From NCBI GenBank assembly GCA_964449165.1, contig CAYVAT010000017.1:1-62153 (forward strand): DNA of 62,153 nucleotides, given 5' to 3'. A model generated the notes under the pieces. It made no database searches and was not told the DNA's origin. It saw nothing but the letters and a program-made list of their open reading frames with translations. Made by a program: the position numbers and the translations under genes. This document shows positions 18,223-26,428 of this stretch, one piece after another. The DNA is from CAYSCW01 sp964449165. Lineage in GTDB: Bacteria; Acidobacteriota; Aminicenantia; Aminicenantales; Aminicenantaceae. Every line of letters begins with the position of its first letter. Position 1 is the first letter of the stretch.

Positions 18223-18578
18223 GAAACAGATACAGATGGATGTACTACATGACCGGTCTCCCCGGCTGGATGAGGTTCGGTTTTTCCCCTGGCTGGATAG
18301 GCAGAAGTCCTACAGGTTTGGGCCCTGCAGCTCAATATCTGACACACGGAACATGGCCTACTCCTCAGATGAATTATGCCTGGCAGCAGGACCAGATACC
18401 TTTTTCTCCTATGCCTGGATTCTCCCAACCTGGATTCCCCACGCCCTATGATCCATGGGGTGCAGCTAAACTCACTAAAGAGCAGGAGATTAATATGCTC
18501 AAAGTGGAGGCTGAACAGCTAGAAGACGAGCTTTATGGCATAGAAAAAAGAATCGAAGAATTGGAAGGGAAAAAATGA
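18219..18578 (+). CDS. DUF5320-like protein with C-terminal coiled coil
   Basis: A 119-residue protein translationally coupled on both sides (ATGA overlaps). The N-terminal 80 residues are Gly/Pro/Trp-rich and aperiodic. The last 35 (LTKEQEINMLKVEAEQLEDE onward) form a coiled coil closely resembling those in the neighbouring 17992 and 18575 products. No catalytic motif is seen. A scaffold or adaptor role is inferred. Confidence 0.8.
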   Translation: MRNRYRWMYYMTGLPGWMRFGFSPGWIGRSPTGLGPAAQYLTHGTWPTPQMNYAWQQDQIPFSPMPGFSQPGFPTPYDPWGAAKLTKEQEINMLKVEAEQLEDELYGIEKRIEELEGKK

Positions 18579-19201
18579 AAATCGCTGTATCTGCTTCGAA
18601 TCCTGAGCTCTCCAGCCCGGTTGACCCCCGGTTTGGAAGATGTCCTTACTTTATATTCGTCGATCCTGAAACCATGGAGTTTGAAGCCGTCGAGAATCCC
18701 AATGTAGTTTCTTCGAGCGGCGCAGGCATTCAAACTGCCCAGTTTGTTGCAGAAAAAGGAGTAAAGGCTGTTCTCACAGGAAGCTGCGGCCCGAATGCTT
18801 TTCAGACGCTCCAGGCCGCAGGTATAGAAGTGATCATCGGAGTCACAGGAACAATTCAGGAAGCCATCGATCAGTATAAATCTGGACAATTCCAGACAAC
18901 TACTCAACCTAATGTCCCTTCTCACTTTGGCCTGGGCGGAGGCGGGGCCATGGGATCTGGTTTCGGGATGGGGAGAGGTATGGGAAGAGGAATGGGACGT
19001 GGCATGGGGAGAGGCATGGGGCGGGGAATGGGTTACATGCCCCCACCTCAATCTCCTCAAGCAACGCCATCTGCTCCTAATATGCCCCAGCAGTCTCCTG
19101 AAGAAGAGATCAGATATTTTAAACAGCAAGCTGAGTTTCTCAAGCAACAATTAGAGGATATTTCTAGAAAGATCAGAGAACTAGAGAAGAATAAAAAATA
19201 A
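18575..19201 (+). CDS. NifX/NifB-type (orange-protein-like) cofactor-binding protein with GMGRG tract and coiled coil
   Basis: A 208-residue protein. Residues 1-112 form the dinitrogenase iron-molybdenum cofactor domain (MKIAVSASN..., VDPRFGRCPYF, GSCGPNAF), the same fold as orange protein ORP of Desulfovibrio, which binds a Mo-Cu-S cluster. Then comes a near-perfect repeat of the tetrad GMGR (about 129-150), a Pro/Gln-rich linker, and a C-terminal coiled coil like those of the two preceding genes. No nitrogenase genes are present, so a nitrogen-fixation role is unlikely. Immediately downstream is Mrp, as in ORP loci. The metal it binds is unknown. Confidence 0.85.
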   Translation: MKIAVSASNPELSSPVDPRFGRCPYFIFVDPETMEFEAVENPNVVSSSGAGIQTAQFVAEKGVKAVLTGSCGPNAFQTLQAAGIEVIIGVTGTIQEAIDQYKSGQFQTTTQPNVPSHFGLGGGGAMGSGFGMGRGMGRGMGRGMGRGMGRGMGYMPPPQSPQATPSAPNMPQQSPEEEIRYFKQQAEFLKQQLEDISRKIRELEKNKK

Positions 19202-19375
19202 TCCCTTAACTCAATCTGCAAAGCTATTCTTGGAAAAGGATAAAGGTACAGGGATAAGAAAAAGTCATGGTTCTAACGTTAAGAGGATTATTAACTCCAC
19301 AGGAAAGAGTGTCATAACAGGGGCAGGAGGGAAGAGCGAGGAAGTTCCCGCCCCATACAAACACGAGGTATCACA

Positions 19376-20200
19376 ATGACTGCATCAAAAAGCGAAGAAC
19401 AAAGAAGGGAAGAAGAATTAAAGGTTTCTAAAACATTAACCAGGATAAAAAATAGACTCCTGATTTTCAGCGGAAAAGGAGGTGTAGGGAAGAGTACAGT
19501 GGCAGCTAATCTTGCTCTGGCTTTTTCACAGAGGAAGTTGAAAGTTGGGCTTATGGACATCGATATCCACGGGCCGAATTTGGCTAAATTTCTAGGCGTT
19601 GAAGATAAGAGACTGGACATTTCTCCTGAAGGCATAAAACCTGTTGAGATCAATGATCATTTGAAATTAATCTCCATGGCTTTTCTTCTTCAAGATCCCA
19701 ATTTGCCCGTTATCTGGCGAGGGCCTATGAAGATGAAGGCCATCCAGCAGTTTTTGGGGGATGTCAACTGGGGAGATTTGGACTGGCTGGTCATCGACTC
19801 GCCTCCGGGTACAGGGGACGAGCCTCTTTCTGTGGCCCAGCTCATTCCTGCCACAGGAGCTATTGTTGTTACTACCCCCCAAGAGGTTTCCCTTCTGGAT
19901 TCCCGAAAAGCCGTTTCCTTTGCCTGGAAACTCAACCTCAAGGTGTTCGGAATCATTGAAAACATGAGCGGGATGGTCTGCCCTCACTGTGGACGGGAAA
20001 TAGAGCTGTTTAAAGTGGGAGGAGGCCAACGGGCTGCCCTTGAATTGGGGGTGCCTTTTCTAGGGAGAATTCCTATCGATCCTCAAATTGTCACTTTAGG
20101 CGACGAAGGAAGGCCTTTTGTTACGGAACAACCTGATTCTGAAGCGAGCCAGGCCTTCATGAAAATAGTTGAAAAAATCATAAAAGCAGAAGGTCATTAA
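19376..20200 (+). CDS. Mrp/NBP35 family Fe-S cluster carrier ATPase
   Basis: A 274-residue P-loop ATPase: deviant Walker A GKGGVGKST (about 35-43), MDIDIHGPN, then DSPPGTGDE (about 140) and the C-terminal CPHC motif after MSGMV (about 200), which binds the bridging cluster in a dimer. The family loads [4Fe-4S] clusters on apoproteins. A GAGG lies 7 bases before the ATG. Pairing with the NifX/ORP-like gene follows the ORP operon pattern (a Mrp gene lies beside the orange protein gene in Desulfovibrio). Confidence 0.92.
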   Translation: MTASKSEEQRREEELKVSKTLTRIKNRLLIFSGKGGVGKSTVAANLALAFSQRKLKVGLMDIDIHGPNLAKFLGVEDKRLDISPEGIKPVEINDHLKLISMAFLLQDPNLPVIWRGPMKMKAIQQFLGDVNWGDLDWLVIDSPPGTGDEPLSVAQLIPATGAIVVTTPQEVSLLDSRKAVSFAWKLNLKVFGIIENMSGMVCPHCGREIELFKVGGGQRAALELGVPFLGRIPIDPQIVTLGDEGRPFVTEQPDSEASQAFMKIVEKIIKAEGH

Positions 20201-20258
20201 AACAACTAGCTCCCCCAATTCTTAGTAAATTTTATGCTCTAAAAAGGAGGTGAAAGCT

Positions 20259-20459
20259 ATGCCGAAAGCAGAAAAGATGAGCAGTAGCTTTGGAGAGGGA
20301 AGAGGGCAAAGAGGAGGAGGCAGAGGCAAATTCGGTACAAATTCTCTTTTTCAAAAATCGACTCTAGGTGGAACTCTCTTTGCTTTTGCATCCATGCTCT
20401 TCGGAAATTGGCTGGATAAAAGACTCTCTCAAAGAAAAGAGAAGAAGAAATCTGCTTAA
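20259..20459 (+). CDS. small Gly/Arg-rich protein
   Basis: A 66-residue protein from the ATG at 20259 (AAAAGGAGG upstream). A Gly/Arg-rich segment (GEGRGQRGGGRGKFG, about 12-26) is followed by one hydrophobic stretch (about 35-50) and a Lys-rich tail. I recognise no family. The same low-complexity style recurs in neighbouring proteins. The strong ribosome-binding site argues that it is translated. Confidence 0.7.
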   Translation: MPKAEKMSSSFGEGRGQRGGGRGKFGTNSLFQKSTLGGTLFAFASMLFGNWLDKRLSQRKEKKKSA

Positions 20460-20510
20460 GAAGGACGTCTGTAAAGCAAAGTTTTTTGGAAATCGAGAGA
20501 AGGTACGATC

Positions 20511-20954
20511 ATGAAAAAAATAGGAATTATCATCTGCGGCCGCTATCAGGACTGCGGCGGCGGAAAATGTTTTAGAGCCGCAAGAGAAAGAGTGGGAGGT
20601 TTCTCCCGGTATCCCAAAGAAGAAGCGGTTGAAGTTGTCGGGTATTCTTATTGTGGAGGATGTCCGGGAGGTAACATAGAATATGTGCCAGAAGAGATGA
20701 AGGAAAACGGAGCTGAAGCTATTCATCTAGCAACAGGGATGGTTGTAGGCTACCCTCCCTGTCCCCGCATCCGCCATTTCAAAGAATTTATAGAATCTTA
20801 TTATGAATTGCCTGTGGTGATCGGCACTCATCCCATTCCTCTGAAATACTTGGAGGCTCATAATAAATTATCCTTCTGGAAAAAAATGAACATGGAGGAA
20901 ATTGCCAGCGAATTGATGAAGGAAGATAAAGAAATCATGAAGGCATACAATTAA
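20511..20954 (+). CDS. CGGC domain protein
   Basis: A 147-residue cysteine-rich protein with the family hallmarks CGRYQDCGGGKC (about 9-20) and YCGGCPGG (about 50-57), plus PPCPRI near 84. CGGC-domain proteins are presumed metal- or cluster-binding, and their biochemical role is unknown. The gene lies in the same array as the Mrp and NifX-like genes. Confidence 0.85.
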   Translation: MKKIGIIICGRYQDCGGGKCFRAARERVGGFSRYPKEEAVEVVGYSYCGGCPGGNIEYVPEEMKENGAEAIHLATGMVVGYPPCPRIRHFKEFIESYYELPVVIGTHPIPLKYLEAHNKLSFWKKMNMEEIASELMKEDKEIMKAYN

Positions 20955-20968
20955 AAAAGGAGGTTAAA

Positions 20969-21148
20969 ATGCAAGGTGGCGGAAGAGGACAAGGAAGAGG
21001 CGGTGGTCAAGGCCGCGGAGGTGGAAGAAGTTTAGGCCCGGGGGGGTACTGCATTTGTTCTTCCTGCGGAACAAGAGTCGCGCATCAAAGAGGCGTTCCC
21101 TGCTACCAGAGAACTTGTCCTAAGTGTGGGTCTAAAATGACTCGGTAA
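20969..21148 (+). CDS. Gly/Arg-rich zinc-ribbon mini-protein
   Basis: A 59-residue gene, easily missed because of its size. AAAAAGGAGG lies 6 bases before the ATG. The first 25 residues consist almost only of Gly, Arg and Gln. The rest carries two CxxC pairs (CICSSC and CPKC) typical of a rubredoxin-like zinc ribbon, ending KMTR. It follows the CGGC gene by 14 bases and precedes the FmdB gene by 10, so it lies in the same operon. Confidence 0.8.
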   Translation: MQGGGRGQGRGGGQGRGGGRSLGPGGYCICSSCGTRVAHQRGVPCYQRTCPKCGSKMTR

Positions 21149-21158
21149 GGACAAGAAG

Positions 21159-21404
21159 ATGCCTATATACGAATACAGATGTCAGGATTGTGGAAAAGTC
21201 ATCGAAGCCTTTGTCCGATCAGTTAAAGAGAAGGTTGATTTGTCCTGCCCGGATTGTGAAAGTAAAAATCTTCAAAAAATATTCTCTACTCCTTCTGCGG
21301 TTATAATGGGAGGATTATCCAATCAGGGATTAACCTGTTGTGGAAGAACAGAGCGGTGTGATACACCACCATGTTCTGACGGGGGAGTTTGCAGAAAGGA
21401 TTAG
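21159..21404 (+). CDS. FmdB family zinc-ribbon protein
   Basis: An 81-residue protein. MPIYEYRCQDCGK and CPDCES form the four-cysteine FmdB zinc ribbon (residues 8, 11, 31 and 34). A Cys-rich tail (CCGRTERCDTPPC) may bind more metal. FmdB proteins are regulatory or chaperone-like and otherwise poorly understood. A second copy is at 36899-37105. Confidence 0.88.
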   Translation: MPIYEYRCQDCGKVIEAFVRSVKEKVDLSCPDCESKNLQKIFSTPSAVIMGGLSNQGLTCCGRTERCDTPPCSDGGVCRKD

Positions 21405-21573
21405 GTTAATCTGATACCGGGCAAGCTCGACAGATCGGCAAAATTATCAGGACTGGAGTGATATTGAGTTTTTTCCCTCCGAAAGAATTCTATTAGGAGA
21501 AGGGTATTCTCTTTAATTCATATGCTATGAAACAACTACCAGGAAATCAAGAGAAAAGAAATCGATTGTTTAA

Positions 21574-22383
21574 ATGAGATTTTTAAGAAACATGAAAATA
21601 TTCATTTGCTTCTTTTCGTCAATTTTTCTGGTGAATCTTCTTGCTGGAGCGACTGATATGTATAACAAATCATCCATTCAAATGATCGTCGTTTATGACA
21701 ACAATCCTTACAAGGACAATCTTGAGCTTGATTGGGGTTTTTCCTGCTTTGTGGAAGGACTTGAGAAGTCCATTCTCTTCGATACCGGAGCCAATGGTCA
21801 GATTCTGATATCCAACATGGAAAAGCTCGGGATTCATCCCGAAGATATCGACGTGGCTGTCCTTTCTCATGCTCATAGAAATCACACAGGCGGAATGGAA
21901 AATCTCATTAACCTAACTCCTAAAATCGAAGTCTGGTTACCATATTTTTTTGCCTCTGATTTCAAAGATAGAGTCAGAAAAAAAGGAGCCAAGGTTGTAG
22001 AAGTCGACACATCTCGAAAAATCTGTGAAGGCGCCTATTCTTCTGGTGTGATTGAAGGCTGGATCAAGGAGCAATCTCTGGTTTTAGATACGGAGAAAGG
22101 CCTTATCCTTATCACAGGCTGTGCCCATCCACGGATCACCAATATTATCGCCAGAGTTAAAGAATTATTTAAAAAAGATATCTACTTTGCTTTAGGAGGT
22201 TTTCATCTGGCGGGTTTTGATGATACAGAAATAAAGAAGATTATCGATAAATTCCGGGATTCAGGAGTTCAAAAAGTCGGCCCCTGCCATTGCTCTGGAG
22301 ATGATGCGCGGATACTTTTTTATGAAGAATATAAAGATGATTTTATAGAGATCGGAGTTGGAAAAGGGATTAAAATTCAATGA
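21574..22383 (+). CDS. exported MBL-fold protein with altered metal motif
   Basis: A 269-residue homologue of the 15575-16210 hydrolase with an added N-terminal signal peptide (basic start, hydrophobic core about 8-24, likely cleavage after LLAGA). LFDTGANG and a GGFHLAGF region are conserved, but the metal site reads HAHRNH, with Asn where HxHxDH is normal. The missing Asp usually holds the second metal, so activity may be altered or lost. Its last bases overlap the start of the MinD-type ATPase (ATGA), the first link of a six-gene overlapping chain to 26898. Confidence 0.82.
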   Translation: MRFLRNMKIFICFFSSIFLVNLLAGATDMYNKSSIQMIVVYDNNPYKDNLELDWGFSCFVEGLEKSILFDTGANGQILISNMEKLGIHPEDIDVAVLSHAHRNHTGGMENLINLTPKIEVWLPYFFASDFKDRVRKKGAKVVEVDTSRKICEGAYSSGVIEGWIKEQSLVLDTEKGLILITGCAHPRITNIIARVKELFKKDIYFALGGFHLAGFDDTEIKKIIDKFRDSGVQKVGPCHCSGDDARILFYEEYKDDFIEIGVGKGIKIQ

Positions 22384-23222
22384 TTCTATCAGTTGCCAGT
22401 GGTAAAGGAGGAACAGGAAAGACGACTATAGCTGTAAATCTTGCCCTATCTCTTGAGAATACCCAGGCCGTTCAATTCTTAGACTGCGATGTTGAGGAAC
22501 CCAATTCCCATTTCTTCCTCAAACCTCGATTCCTGAGCAACCAGGAAGTTTCTATCCCTATCCCGGAGATTGCTGAAGAGAAATGCACCTACTGTGGAAA
22601 GTGCGCCGAAGTGTGCGCCTATAATGCTATTGCAGTTCTGAAAGATACAGTCCTTGTCTTCCCAGAGCTCTGTCACGGATGCGGAGGATGCAGCCTTCTC
22701 TGCCCGGAGAAAGCTATAAGAGAAAAAGGGCAGAGAATAGGAATCATAGAATTTGGTTCAGCTAACACTATTCAATTCATCCACGGAAAACTGGATGTTG
22801 GCCAAGCGATGTCTCCTCCTCTTATAAGAGAAATAAAAAAACACAATAATTCGACAAGACTTGTTATCATCGACGCCCCCCCTGGAACATCCTGTCCAGT
22901 GATAGAAGCGGTAAAAGGGAGCGATTTTTCTCTTTTGGTAACAGAACCCACGCCTTTTGGCTTGAACGATCTTAAAATCTCTGTGGAAACTCTAAGAGAA
23001 ATGAATATCCCTTTTGGCATTGTGATCAATAGAGCTGGAATCGGAGACAGCGGAGTGGAAGACTATTGTCAGAAGGAAGGCATTCCTCTGTTGATGATCC
23101 TACCCATGGATCGCGACATTGCTGTGGCTTATTCGGAAGGAAGACCTCTAATCGAAGCCCAACCAAAATACAGGAAAAAATTTCTTGAACTGTTTGAAAG
23201 GATCCAAGAATTAAAAAGATGA
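22380..23222 (+). CDS. MinD-superfamily ATPase with inserted 2[4Fe-4S] ferredoxin domain (first of pair)
   Basis: A 280-residue protein of the COG1149 type. The P-loop is GKGGTGKTT (residues 8-16). LDCDVEEPN follows, then a ferredoxin insert with two CxxCxxCxxxC clusters (CTYCGKCAEVC and CHGCGGCSLLC, about 62-108), then DAPPGTSCPV (about 165) and PTPFGLND. In Desulfovibrio such ATPases belong to the ORP complex. They presumably couple ATP hydrolysis to electron or cluster delivery. It overlaps both neighbours by four bases. The C-terminus lacks a membrane-targeting helix. Confidence 0.9.
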   Translation: MILSVASGKGGTGKTTIAVNLALSLENTQAVQFLDCDVEEPNSHFFLKPRFLSNQEVSIPIPEIAEEKCTYCGKCAEVCAYNAIAVLKDTVLVFPELCHGCGGCSLLCPEKAIREKGQRIGIIEFGSANTIQFIHGKLDVGQAMSPPLIREIKKHNNSTRLVIIDAPPGTSCPVIEAVKGSDFSLLVTEPTPFGLNDLKISVETLREMNIPFGIVINRAGIGDSGVEDYCQKEGIPLLMILPMDRDIAVAYSEGRPLIEAQPKYRKKFLELFERIQELKR

Positions 23223-24109
23223 AACAGCTGGTCATCATAAGCGGAAAAGGAGGAACCGGGAAAACAATTATTTCTGCCTCTTTTGCCGCTCTTGCACAAA
23301 AGAAAGTCATGGCTGACTGTGATGTGGATGCCGCTAACCTCTATCTTCTTCTACATCCTGAAATCCAGGAAGAGCATTCTTTCTCCGGGGGGAAAAAAGC
23401 GATGGTTGACCTTGAAAAATGTACTGGATGTGGAAATTGTCATGACGTCTGTCGGTTTTCAGCCATCTCCGAGAGAGAAGACAGCCGAATAACTATAGAC
23501 CGTATCTCCTGTGAAGGGTGTGGAGTCTGTTTTTATGTCTGTCCAACCGAAGCGATTAAAATGGAGAAGAATATTTCAGGAAAATGGTTCGTCTCTCGAA
23601 CCAAATACGGACCCTTTGTCCATGCCCGCCTTGGAATAGGAGAGGAAAATTCCGGAAAGCTGGTGACTGAAGTCCGGAAAAAAGCTAAAGAGATTGCTGA
23701 AAATAATAACTCTGGCCTAGTCATCATCGATGGTCCTCCAGGGATAGGCTGTCCGGTTATTGCCTCGCTTTCGGGGACAGATATGGCCCTTGTGGTTACT
23801 GAACCTACTCTTTCCGGCATTCACGATATGGAGCGGGTAATCCAAACGGCACATCATTTCCGAACCAAAACAGCCTGCTGTATCAATAAGTTCGACCTTA
23901 ACCTCAGGATCTCTGATCAAATTGAAGACTGGTGCGGCAAAAATTTTGTTCCTGTGGTGGCGAAGATTCCTTACCATGAGATGGTGACAAAATCTCTGGT
24001 TCAAGGCATCCCGCTCATCGAATTTTCAGAAAATTCTGTGTCAGATGAAATTAGAAAATTGTGGCAAAGGCTCTTAAAATTATTATCGAGGGAGGACCTC
24101 AAAGGATGA
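23219..24109 (+). CDS. MinD-superfamily ATPase with inserted 2[4Fe-4S] ferredoxin domain (second of pair)
   Basis: A 296-residue paralogue of the preceding gene and its partner: GKGGTGKTI P-loop (residues 9-17), CDVDAANLYL, two ferredoxin motifs (CTGCGNCHDVC and CEGCGVCFYVC, about 60-110), DGPPGIGCPV (about 175) and PTLSGIHD. The two members use different switch residues, which suggests an obligate heterodimer. The same two halves occur as one polypeptide at 42911-44740. Confidence 0.9.
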   Translation: MKQLVIISGKGGTGKTIISASFAALAQKKVMADCDVDAANLYLLLHPEIQEEHSFSGGKKAMVDLEKCTGCGNCHDVCRFSAISEREDSRITIDRISCEGCGVCFYVCPTEAIKMEKNISGKWFVSRTKYGPFVHARLGIGEENSGKLVTEVRKKAKEIAENNNSGLVIIDGPPGIGCPVIASLSGTDMALVVTEPTLSGIHDMERVIQTAHHFRTKTACCINKFDLNLRISDQIEDWCGKNFVPVVAKIPYHEMVTKSLVQGIPLIEFSENSVSDEIRKLWQRLLKLLSREDLKG

Positions 24110-25155
24110 AAAAAACAGATTGGCAATATCTTGTAGATACATTCCTCTTCATCTGCATCGTTGGAATAGCCTTCATTGGTTTTTTAATGGGCCTGGTTAT
24201 TCCCAAAGGACCACAAGCCTCAGAGAGCGCCAAATATTTCCTGGGACTTCACCGTCATCAGTGGGGGAACATCCATTTCTACCTTTCTATTGCTTTTGTC
24301 GTCTTGGTCATTATTCATCTCATACTCAGCTGGAGCTGGGTTAAAGGCAAAGCCCGCCAGCTTTTCCATAAAGGCTGGGGGACTATGCTTATCCTGACAG
24401 CCTCGTCTTCTCTTCTGGTCTTATTCGTTTTTTGGGCCTTCTATCCAAAGGTACCAGGCGCCTATGAAGATTATGGAGTGGGGGCCGGGAGAAGAGCGAG
24501 GGCAGAGGCTTCAAGAGGAAATCCATTCCTCCAGGAAGAAAGAATTTTTGTTCGAGAAAGCCCGGAACATATCGTCATCACCGGTCAGATGACCCTCCGC
24601 GATTTAGAAAAAGCCAGCGGAATACCGGCAAGAGAAATCGCTGAGGTTATGGGCCTGCCTTCAAAAATTTCTCTGGATGAAACCTTAGGACAATTGAGAA
24701 AAAGATCTCCTTTTGCCATGCAGGAAGTGAGAGATGTGGTGGCTGAACTCATAAACAAAAGAGAATCTCTGGCTCATGAAGAAATCGAAGAGAAAGAAAG
24801 TCAGATAATAGAAAAGCAAGAAACAGATGAAAAAATATCGGGAGAGATAAAGGTAAAGCAGCGTATTCAAGAAGAGCACAGAGAAGAACACAAGCATGAA
24901 TTGACGAGAGGCCGTATGGCTGGAGATACTTCTGGAATCCTTATCACCGGACAGATGACTCTTTACGATATTGAGCTAAGAACGGGAATATCAGCCCGGA
25001 AGATTGCAGAAGAATTAGGCCTTCCTGCAAACGCAGCGCTCAATGAACATCTTGGCAGGCTGAGGAAAAGATATGTCTTTTCCCTGCAAGAAGTGAGGGA
25101 TGTGGTGGCCTCTTTGATGAAGAAAAAAAAGGAGGGAAACAAAAGTGACTATTAG
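24106..25155 (+). CDS. DUF4405 membrane protein with two C-terminal helical repeats
   Basis: About 349 residues from the ATG at 24106, whose ATGA overlaps the previous stop. Three to four membrane helices lie in the first 120 residues, with histidines in and beside the helices (HRHQWG, IHLILSW), the DUF4405 pattern of a possible b-type cytochrome. The soluble end has two copies of a ~57-residue unit beginning ITGQMTL (about 147-205 and 280-338), joined by a Glu/Lys-rich linker. Each unit looks like a small helical domain. It may anchor the MinD-type ATPases to the membrane, inferred from the tight coupling. Confidence 0.8.
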   Translation: MKKTDWQYLVDTFLFICIVGIAFIGFLMGLVIPKGPQASESAKYFLGLHRHQWGNIHFYLSIAFVVLVIIHLILSWSWVKGKARQLFHKGWGTMLILTASSSLLVLFVFWAFYPKVPGAYEDYGVGAGRRARAEASRGNPFLQEERIFVRESPEHIVITGQMTLRDLEKASGIPAREIAEVMGLPSKISLDETLGQLRKRSPFAMQEVRDVVAELINKRESLAHEEIEEKESQIIEKQETDEKISGEIKVKQRIQEEHREEHKHELTRGRMAGDTSGILITGQMTLYDIELRTGISARKIAEELGLPANAALNEHLGRLRKRYVFSLQEVRDVVASLMKKKKEGNKSDY

Positions 25156-26428
25156 CAGATTTAAGGAATCGAAAAAAAAGGAAAGAAATCCTGAATTCAA
25201 GCCTCCTCTTCTGGCGAGAGCATGGTCTTTAATGCATGATGGAATCAGAGAGACCATCTCTTCAGAACCGATTATTCCCGCCATCGCAGCCAAGGCAAAA
25301 ACTATTGCTGCGTCAAACGCTGAATTCATTCGAAGTGACCAGGGACAGGTGGTGGGGATTTTCCCAGAAAAAGAAGTCTATTACGGACCATCCTCTGGCT
25401 TAGAAGAATTAAGGGATTTAGTCGCTCGATTCTGGACACACGCTTACCAGTTGATAGGGAAACCAGGAATTCCTTCTCATGGGCTGGATAAAAAAAATGT
25501 GGCCATCGTTTCCGGTGCTACCGAAGGTTTGGCTATTGTTATGCATTTGTTTGCCTTTAAGCAGAATGTGGGCCTCACGCCTCTCTACTGGAGCAACTAC
25601 AGAGGAGTCATCAGGAATGCGGGAGGAAACCCTGTAGTGATCGAATTTTTCGATGGAGATTACAATGTCGATTTTGAAAAAATTGAGCGGCGCATTAAGG
25701 ATAACAACATCACATCTCTCCTTATCAATTTCCCTAACAATCCTTCAGGAGATGTGCTCACTGAAGAGGAATTGACAGAACTCGCTGAGTTGGCCAGGCG
25801 GATGAATCTCATTATCATTTCCGATGAAGTTTATAATTTCATACGGTACAAAGGTGAGCCTCAGTCAATGCTGTCCTTTGCCCCGGAGAGGACAGTGGTC
25901 ATAAGCTCTGCCTCCAAGGAGTATCTCATTCCCGGAGCGAGAGTGGGTTATGTTCTCTCTGCTGAAGAAACGTTCACAGATTCCTGGATGCCAAAAATGA
26001 TTCGGTCCTTCTCTTCTTCCCCCAATGTCCTGGGCCAGCGTGTGCTGCTTGATATTTTAAGGGAAGAAGTGAGAGATTTTGAAAACGGCCAGTCTCCTAA
26101 AGTCATTTCTGAGGTTAAAAGAGAACTCAGAAAACGTTGCGACCTCATCATTTCTATCCTTAAGGAGAAGGGATTTACTCTGGCTGGCAGAGACACAGAT
26201 TTTCCTTCAGGAGCCATCAGTGTTCTGGTGAAATTGCCTGAAGAGATCAAAGTTGACGATAAAGCCTTTGTGGAAAAAGCCATGGAACTCCAAAAATTCA
26301 GTGCAGTCCCTGCCTCTGTTTTTGGTGCACCGAGATGTCTTCGATTTGGTTACGCAGGGATGACTCAAGAAACGATAAAAAGACTTTCACAAAATTTGCA
26401 GGCTGTGCTGGATTATTATAGAAAATGA
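25145..26428 (+). CDS. class I/II PLP-dependent aminotransferase
   Basis: A 427-residue fold-type I enzyme. A GTG start at 25145, with AAGGAGGG 9 bases upstream, overlaps the previous gene by 11 bases. Aminotransferase landmarks are NFPNNPSGDVLT (about 198), SDEVYNFIRY (about 226) and the lysine of SSASKEYLIPGARVGY (about 258), followed by the conserved Arg near the end (APRCLRFGYAG). The amino donor and acceptor are unknown. It overlaps the IscU-like gene, an unusual partner, because cysteine desulfurase is the expected neighbour. Confidence 0.88.
   Translation: MTISRFKESKKKERNPEFKPPLLARAWSLMHDGIRETISSEPIIPAIAAKAKTIAASNAEFIRSDQGQVVGIFPEKEVYYGPSSGLEELRDLVARFWTHAYQLIGKPGIPSHGLDKKNVAIVSGATEGLAIVMHLFAFKQNVGLTPLYWSNYRGVIRNAGGNPVVIEFFDGDYNVDFEKIERRIKDNNITSLLINFPNNPSGDVLTEEELTELAELARRMNLIIISDEVYNFIRYKGEPQSMLSFAPERTVVISSASKEYLIPGARVGYVLSAEETFTDSWMPKMIRSFSSSPNVLGQRVLLDILREEVRDFENGQSPKVISEVKRELRKRCDLIISILKEKGFTLAGRDTDFPSGAISVLVKLPEEIKVDDKAFVEKAMELQKFSAVPASVFGAPRCLRFGYAGMTQETIKRLSQNLQAVLDYYRK

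Noticed and set aside
18960..19035. GMGR-coding tandem repeat as a CRISPR-like array
   Set aside because: A 12-base in-frame coding repeat within a protein, with no spacers; no CRISPR array or cas gene was seen anywhere in the window.
18575..19201. NifX-like protein as evidence of nitrogen fixation
   Set aside because: No nitrogenase or NifENB genes are present, and NifX/ORP folds are common in non-fixing anaerobes.
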